From Paraburkholderia susongensis (GTDB lineage: Bacteria > Pseudomonadota > Gammaproteobacteria > Burkholderiales > Burkholderiaceae), in assembly GCF_900177725.1 (NCBI RefSeq), contig NZ_FXAT01000002.1, positions 682,001 through 746,000 on the forward strand: a DNA stretch of 64,000 bases. The letters run 5' to 3'. Position 1 is the stretch's first letter. Every line of letters begins with the position of its first letter. The notes beneath the pieces are model-generated. The model was not told the origin of the DNA, searched no databases, and saw only the letters and a list, made by a program, of their open reading frames with translations. Below, piece after piece: positions 39,875 to 48,591 of the stretch. Position numbers and translations under genes: made by a program.

Positions 39875-42370
39875 ATGCGCTATTCGGTCGAAATAAAAAA
39901 ATTCCTCTATAGCCAGTACTTTTATGGCGGCCTGCGCATCGCGGTTGGCGTGTCGTTACCGGCCATCCTGTGCCTGATCGTGTTTCACAATCGCGAGCTC
40001 GGTTTCACGATCGCGACCGGCGCGCTCGGCGCCTGCGTCGTCGACATGCCGGGTCCGCTCAAGTACAAGCACAACGAGATGCTGGCCTGCACGGTGATCG
40101 GCTTTCTGTCCGCGCTCGCCACCGGGCTCGCTACCGTGAATCCCATCGCGCTGTGGTGCACGGTCGTGCCGCTCACGTTCGTGCTCTCGCTGATCGTCGT
40201 GTATGGCAACCGCTGGCCGCAGATCAGCTTCGCCACGCTGTTCATGATGATCATGACGCTCGAGGAGCACTTCACGCCGCTGCAGGCGCTCGTCAATGCA
40301 TCGTGGATCCTGCTCGGCGGGCTCTGGTACACGTACTGGTCGACGCTCGTGAGCCGCTGGATGCTGCATCGGATCGAGCAGCAGGCGCTCGCCGAAAGCG
40401 TGTTCGCGTGCGCGGACTATCTGCTTGCGCGCTCCGCGTTCTACGATCTCGACAACGATCTCGACGAATGCTACCGCAACCTCGTCGACAAGCAGATCAT
40501 CGCGGTCGGGCGCCAGGAGGCCGCGCGCGACATCGTGCTGCGCAATCTGCCGAAGCGCAAGCGCGGCAAGCTCGAACCACGCCGCGCGATGCTGTACAAC
40601 CTGTTCATCAACACCGTCGATCTGCACGAGCTGTTCGTCGGCGCGCACACCGATTACACACTCGTACGCAGCACCTTCGGCGGCTCCGATCTGCTCGTGT
40701 TCTATCGCGACCTGATCCGCAAGGCGGCGGAAGATCTCGAGGAAATCGGCCTCGCGGTGCTGCAGAACCAGGCGCCGCGCCGACGCGTGAACGTCAAGGC
40801 GGAGTTGCGCGCGATCGAGTTCGAAATCGAGCTCATGCGCAAGCGGGATCTGCCGGAGCAGAACCCCGAGGCGTACTCGGCGGTGTCGTCGAATTTCCGG
40901 CGCATCTGGAGCGCCACGCGGCTGATCGACAGGATGCACCGGAGCCTTACGACCGAGCCGAGCCCGACCGAAACCGAATTGCGCATCGACGAGGCGTTGG
41001 GCCGCTTCGTCTCGAGCCGCCGCGTGCCGTTCGGGCAGATCTTCTCGAATCTGACGATGGCCTCGCCGAGCTTTCGCCACGCGTTGCGCGTGACGATCGC
41101 GGTCGCGGTGGGCTTCTGGCTCGGTCGTCTGCTGCCGCTCACGAATGCCTACTGGATCGTGATGACCACGGTCATCATCCTGAAGCCCGACTATTCCCTG
41201 ACCAGGCAGCGCAACGGGCAGCGGATCATCGGCACGCTGATCGGCTGCGCGGCGAGCATCGCGCTCATCATCTTCGTCAAGGAGCCGCACATCCTGATGG
41301 TCGTGATGTTCGCGTCGATGGTGATGAGCTACAGCCTGCTGCTGTTCAATTACACGGCGAGCGTGGTGTTCACGTCGTCGTATGTGCTGCTGCTGTTCCA
41401 TCTGCTCGCGCCGGGCAGCATGCGCATCATCGGCGAGCGCGCGATCGACACCGTGGTCGGCTGCGCGATCGCGATCGCGGCAAGCCATCTGTTCCCGTAC
41501 TGGGAATACCGGCTGATGGGCAAGCTCGTCAACAACATGATCGGCGCGACGCGGCAGTATCTCGAAGCAAGCTGGTGGTGGAGCGGCAAGCCTGCCGCGG
41601 CGGTCGTCGCCACGGTCACCGAAGCCGGCGCGCGCGCGCCGGCCGCGGCGATGGCCGATCCGGCGATCGGCTTCGGCGGTCCGGCGCTCGTCGAGGCGGG
41701 TACGGGTGTCAGTGCCAGCATGAGCACCGGGGCGGGCGCGGCGGCACAGCCCGTGGCGACTACATACCCACAGGCAGATGACGCGTCCGCCAGCCCCGCC
41801 ACGGTCAGCAACGCGACCGCGCGGCCAGCCAGCGGCGCATCGGCGGCGGCAGCGGCGGCTGCGACCGCGCTCGATCGCGATTACCGCTATCGGCTCGCGC
41901 GCAAGAACGTCCACGTCGCGTTCGCCAATCTGGGCCAGGCGTTCCAGCGCATGATGCTCGAACCGAAGTCCGTGCAGAAGTTCGTGCCCGAATTGAACGG
42001 CCTGCTCGTGCGCAGCCACGTGCTCGCCTCGCAAATCACGGCCGCCGCGCCGCTGCTGCGCACTTCCGCGCAACAGCAGCAGCAGGTCGAGGACATCTCG
42101 CTACAGCCGCTGCAGCGCGCGCTCTCCCTCGTGCGCGACAATCTCGCCGCAGCCGAAACGGGCACCGCATTGCCCGCCGAGCAGAGCGACCAGGTCAAGC
42201 TGATGACCCGCGAACTCGATGCGATGGTCGTCGAAACGGAAAAATCGCCGGACTATACGGCCGATGCCGTGCACGACATGAAACAGCTCGCTCATCAATG
42301 CAAGCAGATGCTCGCGGCGTCGGCACAGATCCGCAAGGATGCGAGCGTGATTCGCCTGCCGGAGGGGTAA
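39875..42370 (+). CDS. FUSC/YccS-YhfK family inner membrane transporter
   Basis: An 831-residue fusaric-acid-resistance-type membrane protein. An N-terminal block of about six helices (about 20-170) precedes a long cytoplasmic region. A second helical block (about 405-545) contains ALRVTIAVAVGFWLGRLLPL and NAYWIVMTTVIILKPDYSLTRQR, a FUSC signature. Between about 570 and 660 lies a Pro/Ala/Gly/Thr-rich linker, and the C-terminal part (about 670-800) is helical. Related proteins export aromatic acids or influence the envelope. It may work alone; no membrane-fusion partner lies beside it. The start at 39875 gives MRYSVEIKKFLYSQYFYGGLR. Confidence 0.88.
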   Translation: MRYSVEIKKFLYSQYFYGGLRIAVGVSLPAILCLIVFHNRELGFTIATGALGACVVDMPGPLKYKHNEMLACTVIGFLSALATGLATVNPIALWCTVVPLTFVLSLIVVYGNRWPQISFATLFMMIMTLEEHFTPLQALVNASWILLGGLWYTYWSTLVSRWMLHRIEQQALAESVFACADYLLARSAFYDLDNDLDECYRNLVDKQIIAVGRQEAARDIVLRNLPKRKRGKLEPRRAMLYNLFINTVDLHELFVGAHTDYTLVRSTFGGSDLLVFYRDLIRKAAEDLEEIGLAVLQNQAPRRRVNVKAELRAIEFEIELMRKRDLPEQNPEAYSAVSSNFRRIWSATRLIDRMHRSLTTEPSPTETELRIDEALGRFVSSRRVPFGQIFSNLTMASPSFRHALRVTIAVAVGFWLGRLLPLTNAYWIVMTTVIILKPDYSLTRQRNGQRIIGTLIGCAASIALIIFVKEPHILMVVMFASMVMSYSLLLFNYTASVVFTSSYVLLLFHLLAPGSMRIIGERAIDTVVGCAIAIAASHLFPYWEYRLMGKLVNNMIGATRQYLEASWWWSGKPAAAVVATVTEAGARAPAAAMADPAIGFGGPALVEAGTGVSASMSTGAGAAAQPVATTYPQADDASASPATVSNATARPASGASAAAAAAATALDRDYRYRLARKNVHVAFANLGQAFQRMMLEPKSVQKFVPELNGLLVRSHVLASQITAAAPLLRTSAQQQQQVEDISLQPLQRALSLVRDNLAAAETGTALPAEQSDQVKLMTRELDAMVVETEKSPDYTADAVHDMKQLAHQCKQMLAASAQIRKDASVIRLPEG

Positions 42371-42402
42371 AACGGAGCGCAGTGCGGGAGCGCAGTGCGG
42401 CG

Positions 42403-42612
42403 TTACTGCGCGGCGCCGCTTGCGGGCTTCATCGCATTGGCCGCCGCGGCCGCATCCGACGAAACCGATGGCTCCTGCGCGTTCTGGCTATCGAACTCGT
42501 GCTTCTCGTGGATCGCGTTGTAGAACAGCGTGGCAATCACGAGCAGGATCGCCACCACGATAAAGACGGCAACGCCAAAGGTCGGGTTCTTCTTGCGCGG
42601 CGGTTTGTTCAT
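42403..42612 (-). CDS. Small single-TM membrane protein
   Basis: A 69-residue protein with a basic N-terminus (MNKPPRKKNP), one hydrophobic helix (about 12-31, FGVAVFIVVAILLVIATLFY) and an Ala/Ser-rich periplasmic or cytoplasmic tail. I do not recognise the family; a small inner-membrane accessory protein is a fair guess. It is convergent with the FUSC gene, 33 nt from its stop, and has its own start at 42612. Between the stops lies a duplicated GGAGCGCAGTGCGG element. Confidence 0.65.
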   Translation of the reverse strand: MNKPPRKKNPTFGVAVFIVVAILLVIATLFYNAIHEKHEFDSQNAQEPSVSSDAAAAANAMKPASGAAQ

Positions 42613-42820
42613 GAAGCAGGCCCGGTTCGCGAGACAGTCGCGGATGGTGTGAGGGAAGGCGGCATTCTACGCCCACTGAGCTTGCACACGGCTTGCAGTC
42701 TGCACACCGGGCGAAGCGGGAAGCGCGGCGCGCCCGCTTTCGATGTAGCAAGCGGCGCGCCTCGCGCATATCGGTTCATTGCGCCCGCCTGCTTGCGATC
42801 CTGGGGCAATCTGTCACGCC

Positions 42821-43306
42821 TCACCGGCCGCCTGTGACGGTCGCGGCTGGCCGCACCGGCAACGCCGTCGAGTACTTGATCTGCTCCATCGCGAAACTCG
42901 AACTCACGTCGTACAACGGCACGGCCGTAATCAGCTGCTTGTAGATCCGGTCGTAGTCGTCGATATCGGACACCACCACGCGCAGCAGATAATCGGTCTC
43001 GCCGCTCATCCGGTAGACCTCGACCACTTCGGGAATGTCGCGCACCGCCTGCGTGAACGCGGCGGCCCAGGCCTCGGTGTGCTGGTTGGTCCGCACCGCG
43101 ACGAACACCGTGGTCCCGACGCCGAGTTTGCGTGCGTCGCAAAGCGCCACCTGCGCGCGAATCACACCCGCCTCCCTCAGGCGCTGCAGCCGCTTCCAGC
43201 ACGGCGTTTGCGACAGATTCACGCGCTGCGCGAGTTCGGCGATCGGCATGGTCGCGTCTTCCTGCAGCAGTTCGAGCAGCTTCCGGTCGATGATATCCAT
43301 ACCCAT
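42821..43306 (-). CDS. Lrp/AsnC family regulator, DecR-like
   Basis: A 161-residue Lrp-type regulator. The helix-turn-helix is at about 4-50 (MDIIDRKLLELLQEDATMPIAELAQRVNLSQTPCWKRLQRL shape), followed by the RAM ligand-binding domain. The C-terminus SSFAMEQIKYSTALP closely follows, from memory, the SSFAMEQIKYTTSLP of E. coli DecR (YbaO), which senses cysteine and controls cysteine detoxification. It is divergent from a cysteine-dioxygenase-like gene, which supports cysteine responsiveness. The inference needs testing; the closest family match was made by recall. AT-rich sequence between the genes (43321-43400) could contain Lrp boxes. Confidence 0.88.
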   Translation of the reverse strand: MGMDIIDRKLLELLQEDATMPIAELAQRVNLSQTPCWKRLQRLREAGVIRAQVALCDARKLGVGTTVFVAVRTNQHTEAWAAAFTQAVRDIPEVVEVYRMSGETDYLLRVVVSDIDDYDRIYKQLITAVPLYDVSSSFAMEQIKYSTALPVRPAATVTGGR

Positions 43307-43385
43307 ACCGACACTCCTGATAGGAAATTATTCTACTTTTCAGAGCCTCAGGGGAATTATATGGAAACTCTTTCTCCGGTCAAAC

Positions 43386-43405
43386 GGGTATAAATATCGA
43401 TACCG
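43386..43405. promoter_or_regulatory. Probable promoter/operator between DecR-like regulator and dioxygenase gene
   Basis: Inverted repeat GGTAT-N8-ATACC, with a TATAAA -10-like hexamer inside it. It sits in the 138-nt divergent gap, about 40 nt before the start of the dioxygenase-like gene. Another AT-rich palindromic segment (GAAATTATTCTACTTTTC, about 43324-43341) lies near the Lrp gene start. Confidence 0.45.
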
Positions 43406-43444
43406 AAAATAGCCGACAAACAGCCAGCACGCTGCATCACGACC

Positions 43445-44092
43445 ATGAATGACGACCTTCGCGCCAGCACCTTCGAGCGCCTCTGCGACTACCCGACGCC
43501 GCTGCCAGGGCCGGATCAAACCTACGCCGACGCGCGGGCGGCCCGCACGCCGCTCGAACGGCTTTGCGACACGCTCGACGCGATGTTCGAAGCCTGTGCG
43601 AAATTTCCCGAGCCGTCGCACTCCGCCTTCTTCGCGCGCAGCATGCGGCTCGCGCTCGCCGAGGCGGCCGCCGACCCTGCCTTGCTCACGCCGGCGCAAC
43701 GCGAAGGCTCGCCCGAAAACTACCGGCGTCATCTGCTCGCCGCCGATCCGCGCGAGCGCTACGCGATTGCCGCGCTGGTCTGGCAGCCGGGCCACGCAAG
43801 CCCGGTGCATGCGCACCACACGTGGTGCGGCTACGCGGTGCTCGAAGGCACGCTCAGCGAAACGATCTTCGAATGGGACGGCGCGCAGCATTGCGCGAGC
43901 GCGATGCGCTCGCAGGCGCGCAAACGCGGCGCGGTGTCGTTCGTGCGCAGCGGACGTGGCGCGATTCATCGGCTCGGCAACAACGGCAATGCGCCCGCTA
44001 TTTCGCTGCATATTTACGGCGTGGCCGGCGCGCGGATCAGCACACATGTGAACGACATCGTGCGCGTCGCCGAAGCGGCGGCGTTGATCTAG
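43445..44092 (+). CDS. Cysteine dioxygenase family (cupin) protein
   Basis: A 215-residue thiol dioxygenase of the cupin superfamily. The metal ligands are predicted as His122 and His124 (PVHAHHTW) and His175 (GAIHRLGN). The sequence ISLHIYGV is a typical cupin strand. Family members oxidise cysteine to cysteine sulfinate or 3-mercaptopropionate to its sulfinate; this protein could be either. It is divergent from the DecR-like regulator, suggesting cysteine-responsive expression and use in cysteine catabolism or detoxification. The ATG at 43445 is preceded by a weak Shine-Dalgarno. The stop is 192 nt before the convergent channel gene. Confidence 0.85.
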   Translation: MNDDLRASTFERLCDYPTPLPGPDQTYADARAARTPLERLCDTLDAMFEACAKFPEPSHSAFFARSMRLALAEAAADPALLTPAQREGSPENYRRHLLAADPRERYAIAALVWQPGHASPVHAHHTWCGYAVLEGTLSETIFEWDGAQHCASAMRSQARKRGAVSFVRSGRGAIHRLGNNGNAPAISLHIYGVAGARISTHVNDIVRVAEAAALI

Positions 44093-44284
44093 TCGGGCCT
44101 GTTCACGCCAATTACGGACTTGCGCTGGCCGCCGGAAGGGCAGAACGCAAGAAATACGGCGAAGGGAATACTGGGCGTATTCACGGGGAACATGGCGGGA
44201 CTACCCGCACGCCGGCTGTCCCATTCGCCATGCGAGCACGCGATCAACGCCACCGCGCTCGCCCGCCCTTGCTCGACCTCCCGC

Positions 44285-47116
44285 TCAACTCTTCCCGCCC
44301 CCATCGCCTGCCGTAGGAATCTGCGGCGGAATCGGCGCGGTCTGTCCGGTCGGCGGCGGCGCCGGACGCGGCTCGTGCGACACATCGCGCGCCGGTGCGA
44401 GAGGCGCCTGCGTGGCGCGCGCCGACGCACCGATCCCGCCCGCCTCGTACTCGCGCTCGCGCTCGCGCGCATCCTCATGCGGCCTGTCGTGCGTCCTGCC
44501 CTGGGCCCTGTCCTGTGCCTCTTCCCGAGTCCTTTCGTGTACCTTTTCGTGCGTCCTTCCGTGCGCCGTCCCGTGCGCGCTCTCCCGTTCCCGGTCAAGC
44601 GCCTCGCCATGCGCATGCCGCGCCTCGTCCGCCTCCCGATGCGCGACGAACCCGGACATCTCATCGTCCCGCAAAGGTTCGCCCTCGCTATCCTTCGACG
44701 ACGTGTACACGCGCATCTGCGCGACCGGAATCTCGATCCCCGCTTCGTCCATCTTGCGCTTGAGCCGTAGATTGAACGCGCGCGCGACGCTCCATTGCTG
44801 CAACGGCCGCGTCTTGATCTGCCCTTTGACGACCATCCAGTTCGGATCGAAACGGTCGAGCCCCCACACCTCGATCGGCCCGAGCATCTCGCGCCGGTAA
44901 CGGAAGTCGGCCATCAGATCGGCGCCGACTTCGCGGATCAGTTGCGTGATCTCGTCGACATCGGTCGAGAACGACATGCGCACCTCGAACACCGCATACG
45001 CGAAATCGCGCGAGAGGTTCTTGACGATCTTGATCTGCGAGAACGGAATCGCGTGGATCGCGCCCTGCCCGTCGCGCAGCCGCACGGTGCGGATCGACAG
45101 ATGCTCGACGGTGCCCGCGTGTCCGCCGTCGACGTCGATCCAGTCGCCGACCGAAATCGTGTCCTCGATGATGATGAAGAGGCCCGTTATCAGATCGGTC
45201 ACGAGCGACTGCGCGCCGAAGCCGATGGCGAGACCGATCACGCCCGCGCCCGCGAGCAGCGGCGTCACGTTGATGCCGAGATTGGCGGCCGTCACGATGC
45301 CCGCGATCGTCATGATCGTGACGAGCAGCACGTTGCGCACGAGCGGCAGCATCGTGCGCGCGCGCATGCTCGGACTGCGCGCCTTGTTGCGCAGACTGCC
45401 CGGATTGAGCGCCTCGGTAATCGCCGTGTCGACGAGAATCCACAGCAGCCACGCGATGAACACGGTGGCGACGATCGCCGTGACCGCATGCGCGACGCCG
45501 CGCGCCGCGACGTTTTTCTCGACCATCGCCGCAAGCGACACACCCCACAGACGCGCCGCGAGTTCGAAGAAGAACAGCCAGATGAAGAGCGTCGAGAGCG
45601 TGCCGAAAAAGCGCAGCAACCGCGTCAGATACGGCGAGCGGCGCCGCGCGCGCGCACTGCGCGGACGCGTCATGCGCAGCACGATCGCCGAGAGGAAAAA
45701 CGCCAGCACGAGCAGCAGCGCCGTGACGATCGAAATCTGCAGCACGTTCTCGCTGGAGCTCGTGCCGCCGAGCGTCGCGACCACCGAGGCCGCCGCGAGC
45801 ACGAGCACCGGCACGTGCCAGAGCGCGGCGAGCACCTCGAACGCGTCGGTCGCGGCCTTGTGATCGTTGCGCTGCTCGTAGGGCCGGTTGCGGATCAGAT
45901 GCGCGACCGGCCGCCGGAACGCGAGCGCGAAATAGCCGGCCAGCACGGCGGCCGTCATGTTGGCCGCGGTCGAAATCAGCGCGGCGAGATTCGAGCCGAG
46001 CTGATGGGCGACGTCGTAGTTGACGGCCGCGTCGCCGAGCGCCCCGCATATGCCGACCGCGAACAGGACATGCCGCGCCTGATCGATCAGCAGGCGCACC
46101 GCGACGCGCCGATGCCCCGAGCCGAACAGCGAGAACATGATGAGGCAGATCGCGGAAAACACCGCGCCCGCAACGATTGCATAAGCGACCACCATGCCGA
46201 GCGTGCGGCCGAGCGCATCGGGCATCGCGCGCACGAACAGCAGCGCCGCGACGAACGCGATGATCCACGGCCCGACACGGCGCAACGCGAAAATCAGCAG
46301 CTCGCGCGTGGTCGGATTCGGCTTGAGATCGACATCGATGCTGAAGCGCCGGTAGAAACGGTGCTGCACATAGATCAGCGCGCCCGCGCACGCGCCCCAG
46401 CCGGCCAGCATCGCGAGCATCGACAGCAGAATCCTGCCGAGGCTCTCGCGCCCCTGGCCCGAGACGATCGTGTACAGCTCGTTGCCGGCCGCGTTGAGGC
46501 GCCCGCTCCAGTAACGCAAGGGCGTGCGGCCCTCATGCACGTCGGATTCGAACGAGGCGATGCCCGAGGCGATCGCGCCGAGCAGGCCGGGACTCGGCTG
46601 CACGGGCGCGGCCGGCCCGACGGTTTGCGCGGCGTTTTGCGACACGTCGCGCAGCTTCTTCAGCTGGTTGACGAGCGCGGTGCGCTGACGGTCGTTGTCG
46701 AGCGTGGTAATCACGCTATCGAGCGAGCGCGCGAGTTCCGCCTGGCTCGCCGGCGACGGCGCCGAAGCCGCGTCGGCCGCCGATGCGCCCGATGCCGCGG
46801 ACGCGGGCGCCGCCGGGGCGGTCACGGTCGCGCTGTTGATGAGGCTCTGCAAGGCCGGAATGACCGGCGTGCCGGTGCCGAGCGCTGGGCCCGCGGCTTC
46901 GGCGCGCAGCGGCATCACGCCAAGGCACAGGATCAGGGCCGCGCACCACAGCGCGGCCACCCATGCGCCGGTCGATGTCACCGCTCGCGCTGCCGCGCGG
47001 CGCGCTGTATCGCTGGCAGTTGGGTGGCAGGAAAAATGAGGGACGGTGCGAGTCGCCGGCTGGGCGCCGCTAGACGGCGCAGCCTCGGACTCACGCCGCG
47101 ACGGGCATGACGGCAT
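44285..47116 (-). CDS. Large MscS-family mechanosensitive channel (YbiO-like)
   Basis: A 943-residue mechanosensitive channel. It begins with a signal-peptide-like hydrophobic stretch (about 47-70, ending LRAEAAG) and a periplasmic region containing a coiled helix. Numerous transmembrane helices follow, then the MscS core near 620-820: NVTPLLAGAGVIGLAIGFGAQSLVTDLITG, then EDTISVGDWIDVDGGHAGTV, and a cytosolic vestibule. The region is YbiO-like in size and order. The last 110 residues are a highly charged Arg/Glu/His-rich tail, followed by a proline-rich end. The ATG at 47116 was chosen because it heads the signal sequence; the upstream open frame is not conserved-looking. The gene is followed on the same strand by no obvious partner. 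Confidence 0.88.
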   Translation of the reverse strand: MPSCPSRRESEAAPSSGAQPATRTVPHFSCHPTASDTARRAAARAVTSTGAWVAALWCAALILCLGVMPLRAEAAGPALGTGTPVIPALQSLINSATVTAPAAPASAASGASAADAASAPSPASQAELARSLDSVITTLDNDRQRTALVNQLKKLRDVSQNAAQTVGPAAPVQPSPGLLGAIASGIASFESDVHEGRTPLRYWSGRLNAAGNELYTIVSGQGRESLGRILLSMLAMLAGWGACAGALIYVQHRFYRRFSIDVDLKPNPTTRELLIFALRRVGPWIIAFVAALLFVRAMPDALGRTLGMVVAYAIVAGAVFSAICLIMFSLFGSGHRRVAVRLLIDQARHVLFAVGICGALGDAAVNYDVAHQLGSNLAALISTAANMTAAVLAGYFALAFRRPVAHLIRNRPYEQRNDHKAATDAFEVLAALWHVPVLVLAAASVVATLGGTSSSENVLQISIVTALLLVLAFFLSAIVLRMTRPRSARARRRSPYLTRLLRFFGTLSTLFIWLFFFELAARLWGVSLAAMVEKNVAARGVAHAVTAIVATVFIAWLLWILVDTAITEALNPGSLRNKARSPSMRARTMLPLVRNVLLVTIMTIAGIVTAANLGINVTPLLAGAGVIGLAIGFGAQSLVTDLITGLFIIIEDTISVGDWIDVDGGHAGTVEHLSIRTVRLRDGQGAIHAIPFSQIKIVKNLSRDFAYAVFEVRMSFSTDVDEITQLIREVGADLMADFRYRREMLGPIEVWGLDRFDPNWMVVKGQIKTRPLQQWSVARAFNLRLKRKMDEAGIEIPVAQMRVYTSSKDSEGEPLRDDEMSGFVAHREADEARHAHGEALDRERESAHGTAHGRTHEKVHERTREEAQDRAQGRTHDRPHEDAREREREYEAGGIGASARATQAPLAPARDVSHEPRPAPPPTGQTAPIPPQIPTAGDGGGKS

Positions 47117-47219
47117 GGCAATCCGTAAGAAAACGGGAGACGCCAGTGTAGCCGCAGTTTTGCCCGGCGCGCCCGCGCATGCGTAACCGAATGTTAGTGC
47201 GCTTGCTCGGGCGGCAAGT

Positions 47220-47867
47220 TCAGTACGCCACCGTCGCGAGCTGGCGAATGAAACGGCCCTGCTCCAGTTCGTCGACGAACGCGATTGCGTAGTCTTCCGC
47301 GGAAATGCGGCTATTGCCTTCGGCATCGGCCAGCAGCGTATTCGCGCCCGTGCGGAATTGGCCGGTGCGCTCGCCCGGCGCGATCATCGCGGCCGGTGCG
47401 AAGCAGGTCCAGTCGAGATCGGTCACGCTGCGGTAGTAGTCGAATACGTCGCGGTGCGCGAGCGCGATGCCCTTGTAGGCGTCAGGAAAGCTGTCGGTGT
47501 CGACCAGTTGCTTGCCCGGCGCGACTTCGAGCGAACCCGCACCGCCCACCACCACGAGGCGCTTCAGACCCGCCGCGCGCACGCCTTCGACGAGCGCATG
47601 CGTCGCCTTCGAGAGCACCGCGAAGTCGCCTTGCGGCGGCGCATACGCGCTCGCCACGACGTCATGGCCGCGCACCGCGGCGCTGACGCTCGCGGCGTCG
47701 AGCAGATCGGCCTGCGCCGCGTGCAGATTCGCGACGCCGGCCGGCACACGCGCCGGATCGCGCGCGAGCGCCGTGACCTGATGCCCGCGACGGGCCGCTT
47801 CCGCGGCAATCCGCGAACCGACCATGCCGGTCGCGCCGAACAATGCGATCTTCAATTGCTTGCTCAT
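47220..47867 (-). CDS. NAD(P)-binding oxidoreductase (NmrA/YwnB-like)
   Basis: A 215-residue Rossmann-fold protein of the atypical SDR type. The dinucleotide motif GATGMVG is in KIALFGATGMVGSRIAAEA, and RLVVVGGAGSLEVAPGKQL is the following strand-loop block. LDWTCFAPAAMIAPGERTG and the short C-terminus fit YwnB/NmrA-like proteins. Substrate unknown. The promoter carries a palindrome (47890-47912) also present ahead of the Rrf2 regulator gene upstream on the same strand. In Bacillus subtilis ywnA (Rrf2) and ywnB (this type) are also neighbours, so regulation by the Rrf2 protein is likely. Confidence 0.88.
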   Translation of the reverse strand: MSKQLKIALFGATGMVGSRIAAEAARRGHQVTALARDPARVPAGVANLHAAQADLLDAASVSAAVRGHDVVASAYAPPQGDFAVLSKATHALVEGVRAAGLKRLVVVGGAGSLEVAPGKQLVDTDSFPDAYKGIALAHRDVFDYYRSVTDLDWTCFAPAAMIAPGERTGQFRTGANTLLADAEGNSRISAEDYAIAFVDELEQGRFIRQLATVAY

Positions 47868-47889
47868 TTCACTGACTCCTGATGCGTAA

Positions 47890-47912
47890 TATGTAACCAT
47901 AATAGTTACATA
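47890..47912 (-). promoter_or_regulatory. Operator of the oxidoreductase gene
   Basis: Perfect 8-bp inverted repeat TATGTAAC-N7-GTTACATA, 22 nt before the start codon. The inner 19 bp (47892-47910, TGTAACCATAATAGTTACA) recur with two mismatches at 48519-48537 upstream of the Rrf2 gene. Confidence 0.8.
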
Positions 47913-48037
47913 TAAAGTGGAAAAAAGCGGGGCGTCAACCCCGTTCGTTCTATTCAGACGCGCCTGCCGCAATGATTCGGCACGCGCCCTGCCATGCTGC
48001 TTTCTCTCAGATCATTGCCGATGGGTTATCGGCAACG

Positions 48038-48493
48038 TCAGCCTTGCACGCGGCGCTTGCGCTCCCGCTGCTTTTCCGTGCGCACCACATCCGCGGTGGC
48101 GTCGGCAAGCGTGCGCGCGGCAAGCGAAGCCTCCGCCGCCTGCTGCGCTTCGTCGATGATACCGCGCAGCACGCTCTGAATATTGCGCCCCACCATGCAT
48201 GCCGGATTCGGCTCCTCGCGATGCAGCGCGAACAATCGCGCATCGTCCACCGCGCGATACACGTCGAGCAGCGTGATCTGCTCCGGCGGCCGCGCGAGCA
48301 GCGCGCCTCCGCCCGCGCCGAGCTGCGACGTGGTGAGCCCGGCTTCCGCGAGCATCGCGAGAAGCCGGCGGATCAGCACGGGATTCGTATTCACGCTGCC
48401 CGCGATCATTTCCGACGACAGTGGCACGCCCCCCTGCAACGACAGCAGCGCGAGCACGTGCACAGCAAATGCAAACCGGCTACTCGTGTTCAC
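48038..48493 (-). CDS. Rrf2 family transcriptional regulator (YwnA-like)
   Basis: A 151-residue winged-helix regulator. It starts MNTSSRFAFAVHVLALL (if the GTG at 48493 is used) and carries IAGSVNTNPVLIRRLLAMLAEAGLTTSQLGAGGG, the Rrf2 helix-turn-helix and wing. Only one Cys (in NPACMVG) is present, so the iron-sulfur cluster of IscR/NsrR is missing; this is the YwnA-like non-cluster type. A TTG at 48511 in the same frame adds six residues. The GTG start gives the usual family N-terminus and is preferred. An operator palindrome overlaps the promoter (48519-48537). Downstream on the same strand is the oxidoreductase with the same operator. Confidence 0.88.
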   Translation of the reverse strand: MNTSSRFAFAVHVLALLSLQGGVPLSSEMIAGSVNTNPVLIRRLLAMLAEAGLTTSQLGAGGGALLARPPEQITLLDVYRAVDDARLFALHREEPNPACMVGRNIQSVLRGIIDEAQQAAEASLAARTLADATADVVRTEKQRERKRRVQG

Positions 48494-48517
48494 AACGAAC
48501 CCGTCCTGCAACGAAAT

Positions 48518-48538
48518 GTGTAACCATGATAATTACAC
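48518..48538 (-). promoter_or_regulatory. Operator of the Rrf2 gene
   Basis: TGTAACCATGATAATTACA (48519-48537), with a perfect GTGTAA / TTACAC outer inverted repeat (48518-48523 and 48533-48538). It differs in 2 of 19 positions from the operator before the oxidoreductase gene and is the probable autoregulatory site. Confidence 0.8.
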
Positions 48539-48591
48539 TTCTGCTCGATGTCAAACGAGTCGTCAAGCGACGGGATGGACCAGCATGCATG

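Noticed and set aside
39956..42073. A 705-codon minus-strand frame over the FUSC gene
   Set aside because: Antisense shadow of a membrane protein with correct helices and FUSC signature.
44795..47110. A 771-codon plus-strand frame across the MscS-type channel
   Set aside because: Antisense to a gene with clear MscS core motifs; His/Arg-rich and featureless.
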